Of a stretch of 64,000 nt of DNA, positions 1-12,108 are shown one piece after another. The notes below the pieces were generated by a model. That model saw only the letters and a list, made by a program, of their open reading frames with translations, had not been told where the DNA came from and did not search any database. This stretch comes from Pterobdella sp. o SKG-2022 (Eukaryota > Annelida > Clitellata > Hirudinida > Piscicolidae): NCBI GenBank assembly GCA_964035795.1, contig OZ038325.1:2358473-2422472 (forward strand), given 5' to 3'. Made by a program: the position numbers and the translations under genes. The stretch's first letter is position 1. Each line of letters begins with the position of its first letter.

Positions 1-187
1 AAATTTAGTAAGTGGGGAGAGTAAAAGAAATATAATTTAAAAGTTAGTTTGTGGAATATTCAATTAATATTCAACAGAAAAAAAAAAATCAAAAAAATAA
101 AATAAAATCCACAAAACGTTCAAATTACCGGTTAAAAGACAACTACAATTAACGGCCTTTTAAATACGAAATTAAAAATTATTGGAG

Positions 188-2353
188 TGGCGCGTAGTTC
201 AGAGATTTAAATTGACGGAAGTTATCTTTAAATTGGATCAATACAGGTATGTCGTATCCATCTTTGGATGGCAGTGCAAGCTTTCAAATGAGTGCTGTTT
301 TTTAATTGGTTGAGAGAATGATGGGTGGATGGAGAATGTGACATAGATAGATGGATGGGTGAGTAAACGAATCGATGGGTGAATGTATTAATGGAGAGAA
401 AGATAGATAGACAGATTGCCTAATTAGAGGGATATAAATGGATGAATGGATATATAGCTAGGTAATTTGTTTAAAGACAAATAGACGGATGAAAAGCTAA
501 AAAGATGGTAAGATAAAAAAACAATTAACAGGTCAATAAATAAGTGGGGTATTAGATGGGTAGATAGCTGAATAAATGAATGGATAGATAATAAAAAGAT
601 ATGTAAATATAATTAAAAAAAATGAATGAATGAAGAAATTTTTAGATTGAGAGGTGAATAAAGGCATAGATTTGATGGATGGGTAGATTGATACATGGAT
701 AAATGGGTGGATAGGCAAATAATTGAATAAACAGATAGATAGATGGATGAATAGATAGATAGATAAATAGATAGATAGATGAATGGATAGATAGATAGAT
801 AGATGGATGGATAGATAGATGGACGAATAGATGATGAGATAAAAGACTAAATCGACAGGTAGGTAAATGAGAACTCTGCTACTTCCACATATATACATCA
901 GTTTTCTGTCATGCAAGTTACGACTTGCCTCCAGTTATTGATGGAAGGCTTGAAAAAGCCGTTATGAGTATAAATACCGCTAACCATGTGTGGATGAAAC
1001 AAAAAAAATCAAAATAAGAAAAACCAGCTGATAAAAAGCATTATTTGAAAAATATTATTTTAACAACTTTTAAAAAACAGTATAAAAAGGAAAAAAGAAA
1101 ATAATATTTATAATAGAAACATTAAATAACAAAAAAATAAAAATAATAAAAATAATATCATAATAAGGATATATTGTTCTTGTTGAGAGATAGAGACGTG
1201 AGTGAAGGCATCCCTGGCATGGTGTCGACTGTTGAGTCTGTGAGTTATCATTTCTATTTTTTTAATTAGTATTTATTTTTATTAATTTTTTTGTTTATTA
1301 TTATTATTATTGTTTCTTTTATTATGTTTGTCATTATGATGATGAGGATTATAATAACAAATATTATAATGATAATTATAGTCATAATTATAACAATACT
1401 TATTAGTATTATCGCTATTATTAATATTATTTTTTTATTATAATCATTATTAATATCATCATCATCCTCATCATCATCATCATCATCATCATCCTCATCA
1501 TCATCTTTATCCTCATCATCTTCCTCATTATAATTCCTAGTATTGTTTCTTTTATATTTTATTGTTATCATTTTTCCTTCATCAGCATTCTTATTAAAAT
1601 TATTATTTTTTTATGATTATTATCTTTTTTATTTTTGTTCTTGACTCTATTTTTTTGTTTCACCTGTGAGAGAATTACAGTCCATAATTAGTAATCTCAA
1701 CCTGGTGAAGTGCTCTAATCCCTTTAAAGTCCTGCATGATGGTTTGGTAACTACCTAGCTGATGAGATTAACAACCATCATTGCAATAATAAAAACAGCA
1801 AAAAAAAGAAAAATATTAAGAACAATAACAAAAATAAAAAATGAAACATAACAATAAGAATAATAATAATGATCATTATATTTTTAAAAATCATGAAGCT
1901 GTTCCACACAAGATTCGAAAATTTATGTTTGCCACTGCATTCTTCTGTGTGTTTAGCATATTGATCCGCTTTGATGAAGTATTATTATGGTAAGTCGATA
2001 ATATTTATATAATTATTGAAATAATGAGACTAATAATAAAAATAATAACTAAAAAAAACAAAAATAATGAAAGTAATAACAATAAAAAAAAGAACAATTA
2101 CAATTTTTGAAAAATAAAAAAAAACAATAAAAGAAATACTACTCAATACAGTAAGACATAAATAGATGAAGCAAAAAAAAACTACTACAATACATGGGCA
2201 AAATAACTTCGAAATATTTTTAAAATACTTGATTTGGTTGTTAGATAGATCGATTTTGTGGGTGGAGAAGCGATACTTAGAAATGATATGAGTTGGAAGG
2301 TGGTCCAAGCCTTGGTCTATCAGAATCAGCTGGGTTGGGTGGTGGTATGGTAA
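188..2353 (+). CDS. Unrecognised multi-exon gene, probably 5' partial
   Basis: I do not recognise this protein. Six short candidate exons join in consistent phase: 188-246, 918-987, 1168-1239, 1681-1746, 1913-1989 and about 2293-2353. Donors are good (GTATGT after 246, GTGAGT after 1239, GTAAGT after 1989), and the segments have coding-like composition against a very AT-rich background. Readable pieces include WRVVQRFKLTEVIFKLDQY, YDLPPVIDGRLEKAVMSI, ILFLLRDRDVSEGIPGMV, SNLNLVKCSNPFKVLHDGL and a hydrophobic stretch FMFATAFFCVFSILIRF that could be a membrane or buried helix. No start codon is evident, so the 5' end may lie left of the window. The last acceptor is weak and the stop at 2351-2353 is only one possibility. 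The matched phases (2/2, 0/0, 0/0, 0/0, 2/2) are the main support. Function unknown. Confidence 0.42.
318..835. repeat. GATA/GATG-type degenerate simple repeat
   Basis: A long run of degenerate GATA, GATG and GGAT tetranucleotides, purest at about 735-825 (tandem ATAGATAG). It lies between the first two candidate exons of the left-end gene. The long reading frame on the opposite strand here is only a translation of the repeat. Confidence 0.85.
1430..1530. repeat. ATC/ATT trinucleotide microsatellite
   Basis: Trinucleotide tract dominated by CATCAT and TCATCC units, centred at about 1455-1530, inside a candidate intron. It produces a spurious Asp-rich frame on the minus strand. Confidence 0.8.
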
Positions 2354-2897
2354 AGTGGTAAAAGTGGTATAGAAAAATGAAGGGTGGTACGATATAGTGA
2401 TGAGGTAGTGGTATAAAAGATTGGACTAAAAGAGTGAGTAGTAAGGGTGATGAGTTGGTGAGAAGTGTGGGTGAGATAAAAAGTAGGTTGTGTGGAGAAG
2501 AGGGAGTGAGGATGGTGGAGATGGTGTGGATGGGTGGGTAATGTGGGCAGTTGGTGGTGTAGATTTGTGATTAATGTGGCAAAAGTATAGAAAAATAGGT
2601 GGTAGAAACAATATGGAAGTGTAGAAGGCTATTTGGTAGAAAGTAGAAGAGAGAGTAAGGTGGATGGAGGTGATTTCATGAGAAGAAATGACATGGTTGA
2701 AAGTGGCGTTTAGGGTTAGTAAATTAGTAAGAGTGATATAAAAATTGGAAGTGTGCAAAGAAGGATGGTTTAGGTGTAGGTGAAAAGATTTTTTGCTTTT
2801 GAGAAACATTGTAGAGTTATCAAAAATATTCAGGTTCACAGGATGTAATATTAATGTATTTATCAAAATTTTGATTTTTTCAAAAGCCAAACCCTAA
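2354..2897. other. Intergenic, GGT/GTG-rich; no gene seen
   Basis: A G- and T-rich stretch of degenerate GGTGGT, GTGGT and GATGG repeats. The minus strand reads as a His/Pro/Thr/Ser-rich frame, as expected from such repeats. No conserved domain or RNA gene is visible. Confidence 0.6.
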
Positions 2898-4180
2898 AAT
2901 GAATATAATTTCAGAACACTAGTAAGTTTATTAAGATACGAAGCTTTTCGTTAACAACGTAACATTTTCAAGTATGAGAAACCATTTTATTGATATTACT
3001 ATGGCAACAGATAAAAGTTAATTGTAAACCCCATAATTATTGCACAAAATATTACTAAAATAATGAAGTGACGTGGACTATAATGTAAATCAGAGATAGT
3101 AAAAAATGAAAATGTGTAAGCAACTCTAATAAAATAAGGCCTATTATGTAACACCATTTCTAAATAATAATGAATTCCTTACGTCCTTATGGTCATTTAA
3201 AGTAGGGTTAAGAATTTTAATTAAGAAAGCTTCCAATATCCTCCTTTTTCTCCAATCTTCAAGGGCTCACATCAAAGTTCTCCACGAGAATTTATGTTTA
3301 GGGTTCTTCGATATGTGTTTTGCTGGTTCAGAAGTTCCTTTCACCGCTTCATGTTCCGTCCATCTCACTTCCACGTTTCTTTTAGTTTCTTCCAAGTACG
3401 TTTTTCCACAACTACATTTCCCTTTGTATATCACATTGTGTACATGCAAAATTTTGTCTTTAAGAGGGAAGAGGGTTCTTATTTTGGACGTGATCCAGGA
3501 GTATGAAAACGTGATGACGTTTTTGGTGAATGAGTTTAATTTATCAATGCACTTGTGTATATACAACTCATTTTTTGGACGTAAGGAACTTTGAAGTGTA
3601 ATTTCCTCTCATTTTCAAAGAGCCAGCTTAGGATCAAGCCCTCATCCTTAGAGGTGTCGAATTGTTCAAAAGCAGACATGATAAAAATGTCAGGAAAACC
3701 AGCACGTTTATATTTCTGACGTATCTCACTCCTTTCCAGTTCAAAGTCAGACCCGATCCTGTTAGCTCTATGTAAATCTCCTTTTATAAGATTTCTTTTG
3801 TATTGTTTAGGGACCGCCAACGTCTAATGAATTGGTAATTTTCTCTCTTTTTGTACCACCTTAAAAGATAGGGAGCCGTCCAGGCATCTAGATATTTGGG
3901 TAGCAAGGAATTTAGTTGTCTTTACTTCAACGGTTAATTTTATATTTTAATGGAAAGAGTTTAAAGCATTGAAAAGAATATCGTTCTTGTTTTTCTTTCT
4001 TCTAACATGTGTCGTCCACATATCTCATGTAGAATAGTGGGTTTTCAGGGACAACTACCTTTTCTTCCATATGGTTTAGAAAGCAACCAGAAAACACCAC
4101 CGATAAAGGAGAATGTTACGTTGTTAACGAAAAGCTTCGTATCTTAATAAACTTACTAGTGTTCTGAAATTATATTCATT
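2898..4180 (-). mobile_element. Penelope-like retroelement, 5'-truncated, in inverted repeats
   Basis: About 1.28 kb bounded by two 69-bp arms, 2898-2966 and 4112-4180, that are perfect inverted copies of each other. The interior, read on the minus strand, holds the remains of a reverse transcriptase (a YVDD motif near 4025-4050) followed by a linker and a GIY-YIG-type endonuclease. That order is the hallmark of endonuclease-bearing Penelope-like elements. Such elements are known for terminal repeats in odd, often inverted, arrangements. Only the end of the RT is present, so the copy is truncated. The arms carry an ACGAAGCTTTTCGT motif that recurs in a foldback near 50.9 kb. Confidence 0.8.
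3267..4118 (-). pseudogene. Decayed RT and GIY-YIG endonuclease of Penelope-like element
   Basis: From right to left on the minus strand: RT palm remnant with FLNHMEEKVVVP and YMRYVDDT near 4020-4080, then an in-frame stop and frame changes; a linker beginning PKQYKRNLIKGDLHRA near 3810; and a C-terminal module with CSCGKTYLEETKRN and VRWTEHE near 3360-3430. The C-S-C-G-K-T-Y-x-x-E-T-K-R series matches the GIY-YIG endonuclease of this family, with Tyr, Arg and Glu-type residues recognisable. Stops after the YVDD region and the split into at least three frames show it cannot encode an intact protein. A second, smaller relic is at about 11.96-12.10 kb on the plus strand. Confidence 0.8.
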
Positions 4181-5313
4181 ATCAATTTGTTTTAAACCTG
4201 TTTAAAATTGTGTTTGAAGTTTTTAACGAAAGGCAAGTTTTGAAAATATTAAAAAATAAAGACACTTAAATATTCAAATAGAGGGCACGTAAAATAATTA
4301 AATAAATTGATAGAAATTTATTTAAATTTTTTTAATATTATTTTACAATCATCCATGAAACTCGAAACTTGACCATTTATCATTAAGTTCTCTGTTATAG
4401 ATTAGTCCTACCTCCCCTTTCTCGAAGACAGCCATTAGATGCTTCGAAAATTCTGGAAAAAACTCCAAAAATTATTTATTTTTTTGATTATTATAAATAA
4501 TTTATCGAAACAGTAATGTGATGAAGTTGATGTTTTTTTTGCAAGCTTCTTGACAAAGTTCTGAAAGTTCAAAGTTCGACTTATATAAGACATAGCAAAC
4601 TTTAGATCATATAAAAAAAATAATTCAATAATAAAAAAAAATAATAAAAATAATAAAAAAAAATAAAATAAAATGGGTGCGATGAAGTAATAACAAAAAT
4701 AATATCATAATAAAGTTTTTTTAAAGAATTTTATTGATTGTTTTGTTTGAAACATTACTTTCAAAAATAAAATAACATCAGCGGAAATAAGTATCCCAAT
4801 TGTTAATGCTATGAAAGTCCCAATAAGAATAAGACTTTTTATGATTCTATTTCTCAATATTTTTTGTTATTGGCCATTATTAATTTAATTAATTTTTACT
4901 GTTTTTAACATTATATTCAAAAATTACTTTTCTAATTTTTCTTTTTTTAAATTACGTCTTTATTTAATAGAAAAAAAAGTGCGACATTTCAAATCTTTCT
5001 ACTTTTAAATGACGAAAAATCAATTCCAATGAAGTAAAATTAAATTAAATGGACATTTCCTTTTATAAGGAATAACATAACATATTTCTGCGCTAAAAAA
5101 GTAAATTTTCTTCTTTTTATGGGATGTTTTTAGTGAAATCAATTAAGAGAATTTATCGGAAGTGATATCAGAAATAAATTAATTTCAGTTTTATGGTAAA
5201 GTTTCACTTATTAAAAATTAAAATTTTTTAAAATAATTTTTATTTATAAAAATCTCCATTCTTGGGTAAAAAATCAAAAAGTTAAAAAATAATACACCAA
5301 AATAATTGAACAG
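4181..5313. other. AT-rich intergenic region; no gene seen
   Basis: Very AT-rich sequence with homopolymer A and T runs and no frame that looks conserved. The last part should contain the promoter and 5'UTR of the TRP channel gene that starts at 5314, but I see no diagnostic core-promoter motif. Confidence 0.6.
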
Positions 5314-8300
5314 ATGTTGCTGCCAAAGGAAGGCTGGCAAAATGAGAACTTTCCCAAACGAGATTCATCTCCACTATACAATGTTGTCGATAACAACAAT
5401 ATCAAAACCAATTTAATGGTTGGTTATGATGAGAGTTATGTTGTGGAAAACGGAAGTGACAAAAGGGAAACGGAAAGAGATAAAAAGAAGGAGGATAACA
5501 GAATTATCTTGAACACATCCGGCAGAAACGACAAGAGTGTAATGAGGATATTTTATGACTCATAAACTATAAAAATTAAAAGCTAACTTATTGTTTTTAT
5601 TAAATAAATTCGATATTAAATCATAAACTTCTATTCAACCTTATATATCTCTACCTTGTTTGGTGAATTCATTGACATATCACAGAGTCGTTTGAAGAGA
5701 CCCTGCAAAATTGGCGCCCATTTCAAACAGGCCCGTATCGAGTTCTCGTCGGCCATTTCTAAAGATGACATCATAATGTTCCAGAATGTGGCGAAGAAGT
5801 ACAAAGATGTGATGACGATTGAGAGCAAAGAACTAGAAGAAGTTGTTGTGAGTGATAATGAAGGTTGTTCTAAAAAAAGTTTGCTGTATGAAGCGTTGGA
5901 AAAAGACAAGCGGAAGATAGTGTCCCACATGGTGTCTACTTGTACCATCTCCTACTTCCTCAACGGACATGATGATAACATAACTAAAGTCTGTCTTCAG
6001 TTTATGTTTTAAAATTTTTAAACTTTTTATAGATAAAACTTGATGTCAGGAGTCGAAAAAGAAAATGATGGCATTTCTTTCAAAGAAAAGGAAGACATAT
6101 CTTCATTTGTTGGTGGAGAAGGGCAACAAGGAGGCAATGAACAGGTTGGTAGGCAGGCTGAAGGAGGCGTGTGTGAACTTTGATGAACATCACAACCCTT
6201 CCTGGCCTCGCATTCCTTACACCTTTGGGTTCGGGAGGACTCAGCGAGACTTGGAAATTTTTTTGAACGCCAAAGCGCCTTTTGAAACGAAGGACAGACG
6301 TAAGAGACTGGGAACTGCGGTTCATCTAGCTGTGGGGGCAGGAAAGTGGGAAATGCTTGATAGTCTGGCCTCGTATGGACTGTGCCTTGATGACAAGGAT
6401 AGTGAGCAAGAAACACCTTTAATGCTGGCCATCCAACAGGTGTGTTTCAGCTTTTTCCACTATTCACTATTTTATCTGATGCATAAAACATGCCAGAATC
6501 AACTGAAAGCAATGAAGGAATTGATAAGACTGGGTGTGGACTTAGACATCCAGAATAGCAAAGATACCGCAGCCCTCCACATGGCTATCAGTGAAGGTCG
6601 AGACAAAATGGTGAAAATTTTAGTAGATGAAGATTGCATAGACTTGAACGTTGAACGTATAAAGAATCCCCGATGGGTGATAGAAATGGCTTCCAAGGCG
6701 AACAACGCCAAAGTTGTTGGGTGGTTACTCGACAGAAACAACAGTAAAGGACCCATTTTCAAGACAAACGTTCACCAAGCTCTATTGATCGCTTCTTCCA
6801 ACGGATTCGCCGAAGTGATTTCAGTGATATTGGAGCGTCTTCCTAGACTTTTGAACAAATCTGATGACTTCGGCAACACTCCTTTGATGTTGGCGACCGA
6901 TTCAGGGAAGTTGGAAGCTGTGAAACTTCTGGTGGAAATGCCTGGAATCGATTTAGAAAAACGAAACAACTTGGGCCAATCTGTCTTTGATCTCGCTATG
7001 AAGCTTGAAGATGAATCTGTTTTGATATTTCTGCTTGGGAGAGTAAAGTTTAATGACGCCTTAGACAGCTTTTATGTGCACACAGCAGTATCAAACGGTA
7101 AAGTAGACAGACTCAAGCTGATCCTGTCAAATGACCACAAACACGAAAAATTGCACTTGTTGGAGGAGCACACTGAAAATTCAGTGTACCATACCGCAGC
7201 TGCCTTCAACTCCTCACAAGTCATCGACCTGTTTCTCGATGAAAACGATGACATCAAAGATTTGCAGGCTTGTTTTTTTATATTCTTCAATGTATCATGA
7301 TTTTTAAAATTTAAAAAGTGATTTTATAAATTAAAAAGTTATCTTGTCACAAAGGCTGTTATTAAACTAGAAAATATTTTGATTGGAAGCTTATACATAT
7401 GACAAACAGAACAAGAACTTGGAGACAGCTTTGCATGTGTCTGTGAGAAGGAACAACAAAGAAGCAGTCCAATCCCTTCTCAACAAGAAAGTTAGACTCG
7501 ACATCCAAGACTCCGAGGGCCAGAATGTCTTGCACGCTGCCGTCACTAACAGATCCACTGGAATGGACATTTTCCAAATGCTTCTGGAAGCTTTCAATAA
7601 AGTAAAAAATTTAAATTATTAGCTAATAATTCTAACGTTATTTTTTGTGATTTCAGGTAGACTCTTCTTTGATAAATGAACAAGAATCAAACGGAAACAC
7701 AGTTCTACATCTTTCAGCCATGTTCAACAAACCTGAAATACTAAAAAAACTCAACATGTGTGATCCAGAAATAGAAAACAAAGATGGCGAGACAGGGCTG
7801 CATTTAGCAGCGAGACTTGGCTCTGCAGAAACTGTTCGCATTCTGTTGGAGATGTTCTACACGGAGAGAAAAGCAAACATCGATCGAAGAGATGAGCTGG
7901 GTTTCAGTGCGTTGTACAGAAGTGCTGAAGAGGGAGATAGAGAGAAGTACGAGCTGATGCTTTCTTACGGAGCTGACATGGGGCTCACGAGTGAAACTGG
8001 TCCGAGCATTATTCATCGCTTGGTAGAGTGCTGCAAGGCTGACCCTAACAGAGCTGAGAAGTACACAAATGTTTATAGAGCTACGGTGAAGTGGTCTGTA
8101 GTTTGGTATTGTCGGAAGAAGGGTTTGAGGTGCCCTTTACCAAACACTAACCAATACTATTTGATGCAACTACATGCTGTCAAACTGCTCACCAATGAAA
8201 CCTACTATGAAAACTGCAATGTTTTGCAGTATGCATCGAAGAAAGGAGAAAATAAGATGCTTAAAGTTATTTTGAACACTCCAAATGTTTACAAGTTTGA

Positions 8301-10065
8301 TAAGAATTGTCAACTAAAGTTGGAAAGAGTTGTGGAGTCTGTGGGAGGAGCCATCAAAAACAGTGCCACTTCATTGAATTCCGAACTAAAAGTAGATTCA
8401 CACAAAACACAAACAGAAAAAAACAACGGAGAATTAGCAAAATTTTTAGAAGAAAAGTCATTGTTACCGACCAATTCTTTGTTGTATGATGTCACATTTT
8501 TGATACCAGGCCACTTCCCGGAAGCGGATGAAGACGGTTTGGCATCCGAAGCAACAGAAATTGGGTTGAAAGAAAGAAGGAAATCCCAAGTTTTCACTCG
8601 ATCAAACAGCTCTTGCCTAGAATATTTGGTGAACAGTGGAGAAGAAATTAATGTGAATGAGATCTTAGGAGTGGAGCCTTTCCAATCTTTGGTCTACACA
8701 TATTGGACTCTTTGTCGAAGGGTGTATGAGCTTCTGATGTGGACACACGTCATTTACATGGTCTTTCTCACTTATTTCGTCACACCTGACACTAATTGGA
8801 TCAGAAACCGGTTTCATCACGACGATCTCGAATATGACAATTCCACCAACAGAGGTTTGAACATTCCTAGAGAAAGAAATTGGCTCTCGGTGAAAATGTT
8901 CTCTCTCTTTTTAATTTGGCCTTCAATGATACTTCTATATGAAATAATTCTAGCTTGCCATTTCATCATCAGTTTACGCAAAAGCACCAGCAATCAAACA
9001 AGTCTGCGGTATGAACTTCTGGGCAAGCTCAAAGTGAGTGAGATAACATCTGGTTTGATGAGGATCCCTGTTGGGTTAATGTTGTTCGTATTTGACAACC
9101 TATCCCACATTTCCTCCATTTCTTTCGCCACTTCTTGTGTCGTTTGGTACGTTGCTTGCGTTTATTCCATCCGGCTCCAGATGTACTTGGAATGCTTGGC
9201 CATATTTCTCATTTCTGGTTGGCTTCACACCATCAATTATGTTAAGGGTTTCAAGGATTGGAATGCTCTGGCGAATATTTTAAAAACAATTCTAATCAAA
9301 GATCTCACAAGATTCATTTATATCTACATCTTTGTTCTCATCAGTTTCGGATACGCTATTCATGTTCTCATCCAGATCAACACCACATCAAAACCCCAAC
9401 TCTCCTCCTCAACATCTACCATCTACCTCACCTTCTATCAGATGTTGAGTCCAGGCAACGTCTTAGACATCACTGAAACCCCCATGTACTGGGAAAAGGG
9501 AACTCACAAAGGGGCCTCAATGTTGAGAGCAGTCTACGCCACTTACTCAATTCTTTCCTCTGTCGTTTTGATGAATATGTTGATCGCCATGATGAATAGC
9601 ACCTACTCTGACGTCAAATCTGTCAGGTTAACTTCTTGGAGGTTTGAGAGTTTGAGGATGGCGGTATGGGCAGAGAAGAATTTCTTGTTGGTGGGCAAGC
9701 TCAAATTGATTCGTTTTAAAGCAAAGTTCGATAGATGGCAAAACAGATGGTTTATGAAGAAGATATCAGAGAAGAGCGGGCAAGCTAACACATCCCTTGA
9801 GATTGATATAACCACTTCTGTTAGAAACATGGAGAACGAAAAAACAGAAAAAATAAAAAACCCTGAAACAAATCTGCCAGATGATCTGAGCAGAAAATTC
9901 GATATGATGAAGAGTGAAATAGAGACAGTGAACGAAACATTGAGCGCATATGAGTCCAGGTCATTGAGGTTGTTCAACTCTTTGAACCTTGAACTCAAAC
10001 GGGTCCATGAGCTCTGCCTTGAAACTTATCATCTTTCTAGGGTTAACAACAAGTTGAAAAAGTGA
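5314..10065 (+). CDS. Ankyrin-repeat TRP-family cation channel
   Basis: Predicted 1437-residue TRP channel in the plasma or organelle membrane. Exons: 5314-5538, 5686-5988, 6050-6439, 6497-7271, 7390-7601 and 7657-10065; all phases agree. The N-terminal half is a long ankyrin array of roughly 12 units (e.g. NTPLMLATDSGKLEAVKLLV, TGLHLAARLGSAETVRILL). The C-terminal part has six membrane segments, a pore region (YQMLSPGNVLD) and an S6 reading VLMNMLIAMMNSTYSDV, which is the classic TRP S6 pattern. The last ~60 residues look like a coiled coil. The large last exon carries the whole channel domain. Subfamily is unclear: the ankyrin count recalls TRPA/TRPN, whereas the S6 resembles TRPC/TRPV. The first two exon joins are the least certain. 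AATAAA motifs follow the stop at about 10080-10090. Confidence 0.88.
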
Positions 10066-10450
10066 ATCTAAATAATTATAAATAAATAAACTTATGTATA
10101 TTGTTTGAAACATAATTGAAAATTGTATAAAATATGACTAACTCATTTGACAACCATTCCAATGTACATCCATCCAAATTGACATTCGATTTTATATTTG
10201 CTCGTATATTTGGCATTTTTTACTTTTCATAATTAACATAAAGATGTTCAAAAATACACTTACTTGAAATAACATTCAAATTTTCAATGTGTAGTTTTAT
10301 AATTAATATTCACTAACATAACATTGTTTTAACTAACACTCAAATTTCATGTCTTCTATCTAATGTCTTTTATATATTCTTCTCGTTGTTTCACTGTGCC
10401 AAAAATCAATTTTAAGATCTTATCTTTACAACTTTACCATGTAATGAGTT
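10066..10450. other. 3' flank of the TRP gene; no gene seen
   Basis: AT-rich flank with likely polyadenylation signals (AATAAATAAA at 10081-10090). The phrase TTTACAACTTTACCATGTAA occurs just left of the hairpin element (near 10430) and again to its right (near 10700), so it may be part of a larger repeat. Confidence 0.55.
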
Positions 10451-10649
10451 ATATCAACAGTTTTCAACGTCAATTTATAAGAAAATTTAGTACATTTATT
10501 GAGCAAAAAATAGCTAAAATTTTCGGTAAGTACACCCTTACCATAATACGTTAGCACGGCAAGGCTATACTTACCGAAAATTATAGATATTTTTGCTCAA
10601 TAAATGTACTAAATTTTTCCCATAAATTGACGTTGAAGACTGTTGATAT
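10451..10649. mobile_element. Hairpin (foldback) MITE-like element
   Basis: Two arms of about 88 bp, 10451-10540 and 10563-10649, are near-perfect inverted copies separated by about 22 bp. Both include TACATTTATTGAGCAAAAA and ATTTTCGGTAAGTA or their complements. The downstream flank (TAAGTACATTAAGATGT) is shared with a half-copy at 57003-57098, so this is a dispersed family and not a one-off palindrome. No coding capacity. Confidence 0.8.
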
Positions 10650-11488
10650 TGTTTATAAGTACATTAAGATGTTTCTAAAAAGTTACATGTAATGAGTTGT
10701 CTTTACAACTTTACCATGTAAAAGTTTATCTTTACAACTACCATGTATTTAGTTAGCAAAGCATTGTTTTTGATATCATCACATATCAAACCATATCTTC
10801 ACTGGTAAACTTAACAGAAAATTAAACCTAATTCACTAATGCATCTTAGTGGTTATTATTAGTTGAATGGGACGGATATATATCTAGATTTTCTCATACT
10901 TGTTGAAGTTAGACTTGAAGATTTGTGCATTCAATAAAACTCACTGTTGTCGCTTATAGATTTTATTTTGTAATGAATTTGTAAAAGAAAAATTTTTTAT
11001 TCGAAACTAATTAGTTATTGATTCATTGCTAAATTAACTTTTGAATTAAAATCAATAAATGATTATTTTGTAAATATAATAATTTTAAATTTGAAACTTA
11101 TGGAATTCCAAAACACCTCAAAACTTAGCTCATACCAGAGCGCCTCTAAACAAATATATGTGAGCTATATAAATAATTTTACTTACTTATTTTTAACATT
11201 CAGCAAAGAAAAGGGAAATAGTATAAGCTGTGTTAAGAAACGAAAAAGATTGAATATTTATTACGATTGGCTTTGTGAGTTAGTATGTCCTAGTTTGAAT
11301 ACTACATCTCCTAGCATAATGATCGAGTTTACTAATATATATAATATAATAGGAATACTTCGTTAATAAATAAATCTTCAATCGTGGGTTTTTTCTATAA
11401 GTTATATATATTAAAAGCTATACTAATAATAAGCTAATCAACATGCTCTTGAAACTCTATGGTTTAAAAATTTCTATAATAAAATTCG

Positions 11489-11803
<315 letters not shown>

Positions 11804-11956
11804 ATCATCCTCTTCTTCTCCATTTTTGCCATACAAACAACTAAAAACTTATAATATATTATACTATATACTATGTTATTGTTTAAGGTCACAACGAAAA
11901 TTCTCGTTTTCCTGGGTGACACATCAAATTAGTCCTCTTCCTCCTCAAGGATAGCA

Positions 11957-12108
11957 ATACCTATGTTCACAATGTCATTTATAAAGGGGAGTGTAGTTGC
12001 AAGGAGACGTATGTGGGTGAGACCAAGAGAAATGCGACTATCAGATTGGCTGAGCACAAGGCAACAAAGAGCACATCAGAGCCGGCTTTTCATGAATTTG
12101 ATTGAAAA
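11957..12108 (+). pseudogene. GIY-YIG endonuclease fragment of a Penelope-like element
   Basis: A plus-strand frame reads VHNVIYKGECSCKETYVGE and continues with TKRN, RLAEHK and TSEPA before a stop. This aligns residue for residue with the endonuclease part of the element at 2.9-4.2 kb (VHNVIYKGKCSCG, WTEHE, TSEPA). Nothing of the RT is recognisable upstream, where the (TTA)n tract lies 150 bp away. It is a short 3' relic of the same or a close family. Confidence 0.75.

Noticed and set aside
2426..2890. 154-codon His/Pro/Thr-rich frame on the minus strand
   Set aside because: It is the complement of GGT/GTG-type degenerate repeats, with no domain or splice context.
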